Assembly (NCBI GenBank): GCA_963678585.2
Contig: CAXXGA010000001.1
Location: 372,001-436,000, forward strand
Direction of reading: 5' to 3'
DNA from: Breoghania sp963678585
GTDB taxonomy: Bacteria > Pseudomonadota > Alphaproteobacteria > Rhizobiales > Stappiaceae
DNA length: 64,000 nt
This document shows positions 60,900 through 64,000 of the stretch, piece after piece; position 1 is the stretch's first letter, and each line of letters starts with the position of its first letter. The position numbers and the translations under genes were made by a program. A model generated the notes under the pieces. That model saw nothing but the letters and a program-made list of their open reading frames with translations. It was not told the DNA's origin and searched no databases.

Positions 60900-61012
60900 G
60901 GGTCTCTCGGATAGCTGGTTTGGAGGCAAGGCTCCGCCATGGACGCCGCAGGGGCGGACCGGTCAACCGATCCACCCGCGCGGCATGATCACAAAAGAAT
61001 GCGCAAACGCAC

Positions 61013-62818
<1,806 letters not shown>

Positions 62819-62930
62819 GCGCGCTCAAATAGCATTGGCTGCGGGCCGCGCAAAGCGGAATTGGCGACCTTCGCCGCCGCCGGGGCGAAAAACCAAAACC
62901 CGGGCCGCCGACGGCACAAGAACGGGGCAT

Positions 62931-62960
62931 AAACAAAGGGGGCCGCCAAAGGCGACCCCC
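62931..62960 (-). terminator. Rho-independent terminator of the 31-codon gene
   Basis: On the minus strand GGGGGTCGCC pairs with GGCGGCCCCC (one G-U pair) around a 3-base loop, followed by TTTGTTT. It begins 29 bases after the stop of the small gene and 113 bases before lepA, so it isolates the small gene. Confidence 0.85.
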
Positions 62961-62989
62961 CGTGAGAATAATGTGTCCGTCTGTCCGGA

Positions 62990-63085
62990 TCAGATCCCGG
63001 CGAAAGCACCCGCTACCGGAGGCTGCTCCTGCATCAAACCCTCTCGCCCAGACTTACGGGCCACATTAAAGGTCTCACTCGACAT
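62990..63085 (-). CDS. Small protein, 31 residues, unknown function
   Basis: ATG at 63085 and TGA at 62990-62992 encode a 31-residue peptide beginning MSSETFNVARKSGREG and ending in an Ala/Gly/Pro/Val-rich tail. AAAGGAGGTG (63091-63100), close to the full anti-Shine-Dalgarno complement, lies at ideal distance, and a terminator follows 29 bases after the stop. Together these make a self-contained gene. No signal peptide, membrane helix or Cys is seen. It does not have the Glu/Tyr pair of PqqA. It could be a ribosome-associated or leader peptide; nothing identifies it. Confidence 0.65.
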   Translation of the reverse strand: MSSETFNVARKSGREGLMQEQPPVAGAFAGI

Positions 63086-63090
63086 GGGCT

Positions 63091-63100
63091 CACCTCCTTT
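63091..63100 (-). promoter_or_regulatory. Ideal Shine-Dalgarno of the 31-codon gene
   Basis: AAAGGAGGTG is the strongest ribosome binding site in the window, five bases before the ATG at 63085. It is the main reason to accept the small gene as real. Confidence 0.85.
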
Positions 63101-63179
63101 CGGTTGTTGACGACATACCTGACATAATGTGCCGCGAACGACCTTCAAGAGACGCGAAAACGGTCGAGGGAATTTTCGC

Positions 63180-64000
63180 CTAGCGCGCCTTCAGAACGGC
63201 AACGCAAGCGTCGGGCAATCCGGCCATGGTCAGGGGCGGCTTGGGCTTTGCGGGCTTTGCACCGGGCTTGGGCGGCTTGGGCACCCACGGCTCGTCCGAC
63301 ATCCACCATGTCAGTTCCTTGCCGCAGCCGTCGCCGGGAGGCGGGGCCGCCTGGTTCTTGCAGGATGAGTCGCCCGCCGGGCACTTGAGCCGGACATGGA
63401 AATGGTAATGGTGCCCCCACCATGGCCTGACCACACGCAGCCAGGCGCGGTTGCCGGTCTCGAAATCGCAAAGCGCCTTCTTGATGCCGGGGGAGACGAA
63501 AATGCGCGCCACGCGCGGATCGTTCGCCGCCCGGCGGATCAACCGCGCATGGGCATCGGTGAATTTCTTCGGATCGACCGTGCGGTTCGCGCCCTTGGTG
63601 TTGATCGCGCCGCGCAGCATGGAGACGGCGGAGACGTTTTCGCGCTCGGAGGCCGACATGGTGTGATCCGGCATCTGTTTCAGCCAGATATCGGCATCGA
63701 GCCCGATCTGGTGGCTGGCATGGCCCGACGACATCGGCCCGCCGCGCGGCTGGGCCATATCGCCCACCATCAACCCGCGCCAGCCGAGGTTCGGCACGTC
63801 GCGCGCCAGATCCTCAAGGTAGTCGATCAATTCCGGCTGACCCCAGAAGCGGTTGCGCGACAGGCGCATGACCTGAAAGCCCGGACCGTTCGCCGGAAGC
63901 GCCACAGCACCCGCCTGACACCCCTTGGCATAGGAGCCGAACGCCTGCGGCTTCATGTGGGCGGGAACGGAAACCTTGCCGAAATAGTCGCGTGCCGGGG
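63180..64000 (-). CDS. mepA: Penicillin-insensitive murein endopeptidase (5' end outside window)
   Basis: The frame is open to the window edge, so the N-terminus is missing; about 273 residues are visible. ARDYFGKVSVPAHMKPQAFG continues upstream of the first Met here, showing that this Met is internal. The MepA zinc-site motifs are SSGHASHQIGLDADIWL (His and Asp ligands) and WWGHHYHFHVRLKCP (HxH). Cys residues that form the family disulfides are present (KGCQAG, ALCDFE, CPAGDSSC). It cleaves cross-links in peptidoglycan in the periplasm. The C-terminus has a Pro/Lys-rich insert (PKPPKPGAKPAKPKPP). Confidence 0.93.
   Translation of the reverse strand, partial: PARDYFGKVSVPAHMKPQAFGSYAKGCQAGAVALPANGPGFQVMRLSRNRFWGQPELIDYLEDLARDVPNLGWRGLMVGDMAQPRGGPMSSGHASHQIGLDADIWLKQMPDHTMSASERENVSAVSMLRGAINTKGANRTVDPKKFTDAHARLIRRAANDPRVARIFVSPGIKKALCDFETGNRAWLRVVRPWWGHHYHFHVRLKCPAGDSSCKNQAAPPPGDGCGKELTWWMSDEPWVPKPPKPGAKPAKPKPPLTMAGLPDACVAVLKAR

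Noticed and set aside
62990..63085. PqqA or another known peptide precursor
   Set aside because: There is no Glu-x3-Tyr pair, no Cys core, and no maturation genes within the window.

Overview
The window is GC-rich, densely coded DNA from an alphaproteobacterium, most likely Hyphomicrobiales (Rhizobiales), perhaps near the Stappiaceae. Evidence for this is the rpmH-rnpA-yidC-engB-argB block, a short PutA with a divergent Lrp-type regulator, MepA, a form II Cox-type molybdenum hydroxylase, and Rhizobiales-style intergenic palindromes. The genus is inference, because no marker gene was compared.

Layout. 1-4.7 kb: end of a cytochrome c peroxidase-like gene, tRNA-Arg, an orphan sensor kinase, and a TVP38 membrane protein coupled to a pyridine-nucleotide disulfide oxidoreductase. 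5.0-10.4 kb: housekeeping block rpmH, rnpA, yidC, engB, argB and a HAD nucleotidase, with a clear sigma-70 promoter before rpmH and a terminator after yidC. 10.5-11.7 kb: a small accessory island. It holds a lower-GC TylF-like methyltransferase whose 5' end abuts a run of 15 G, and it lies between two identical 31-bp direct repeats. 11.7-27.6 kb: about 16 kb of co-directional minus-strand genes for nucleoside uptake and breakdown. These are a SorC-type regulator, two BMP-type binding proteins, one ABC ATPase, two permeases, cdd, purine nucleoside phosphorylase, deoC, deoA, deoB, a PhyH-type dioxygenase overlapping an adenosine deaminase gene, a DUF1688/Urc4 protein and upp.

28.4-31.8 kb: two paralogous exported DUF1194 (vWA-like) proteins separated by an IS5-family element, which inserted into a palindromic repeat and left a 3-bp target duplication. 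A second, intact copy of that repeat is at 36.3 kb. 31.8-36.3 kb: mgsA, glk, hrpB and a small hypothetical gene. 36.5-43.9 kb: putA and its divergent regulator, then a YnjBCD-like ABC importer. 44.0-45.9 kb: bacterioferritin, its ferredoxin, and an SDR enzyme. 46.2-50.6 kb: two chemoreceptors. 50.7-55.3 kb: coxG-S-L-M, form II by its active-site loop. 55.6-64 kb: two RNA/SAM methyltransferases, an NAD-epimerase-like protein, an MBL hydrolase, a 1-Cys peroxiredoxin, a PhnA-type zinc protein, lepA, a 31-codon gene with an ideal Shine-Dalgarno and its own terminator, and the 3' part of mepA.

How the genes work together. The nucleoside block forms a complete route: import (BMP/ABC), deamination (Cdd, Add), phosphorolysis (PNP, DeoA), sugar-phosphate use (DeoB, DeoC) and base salvage (Upp). 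The unexplained member is the PhyH-type oxygenase. The strongest candidates for new biology are the G15-associated methyltransferase cassette, that oxygenase, and the 31-aa gene next to lepA.
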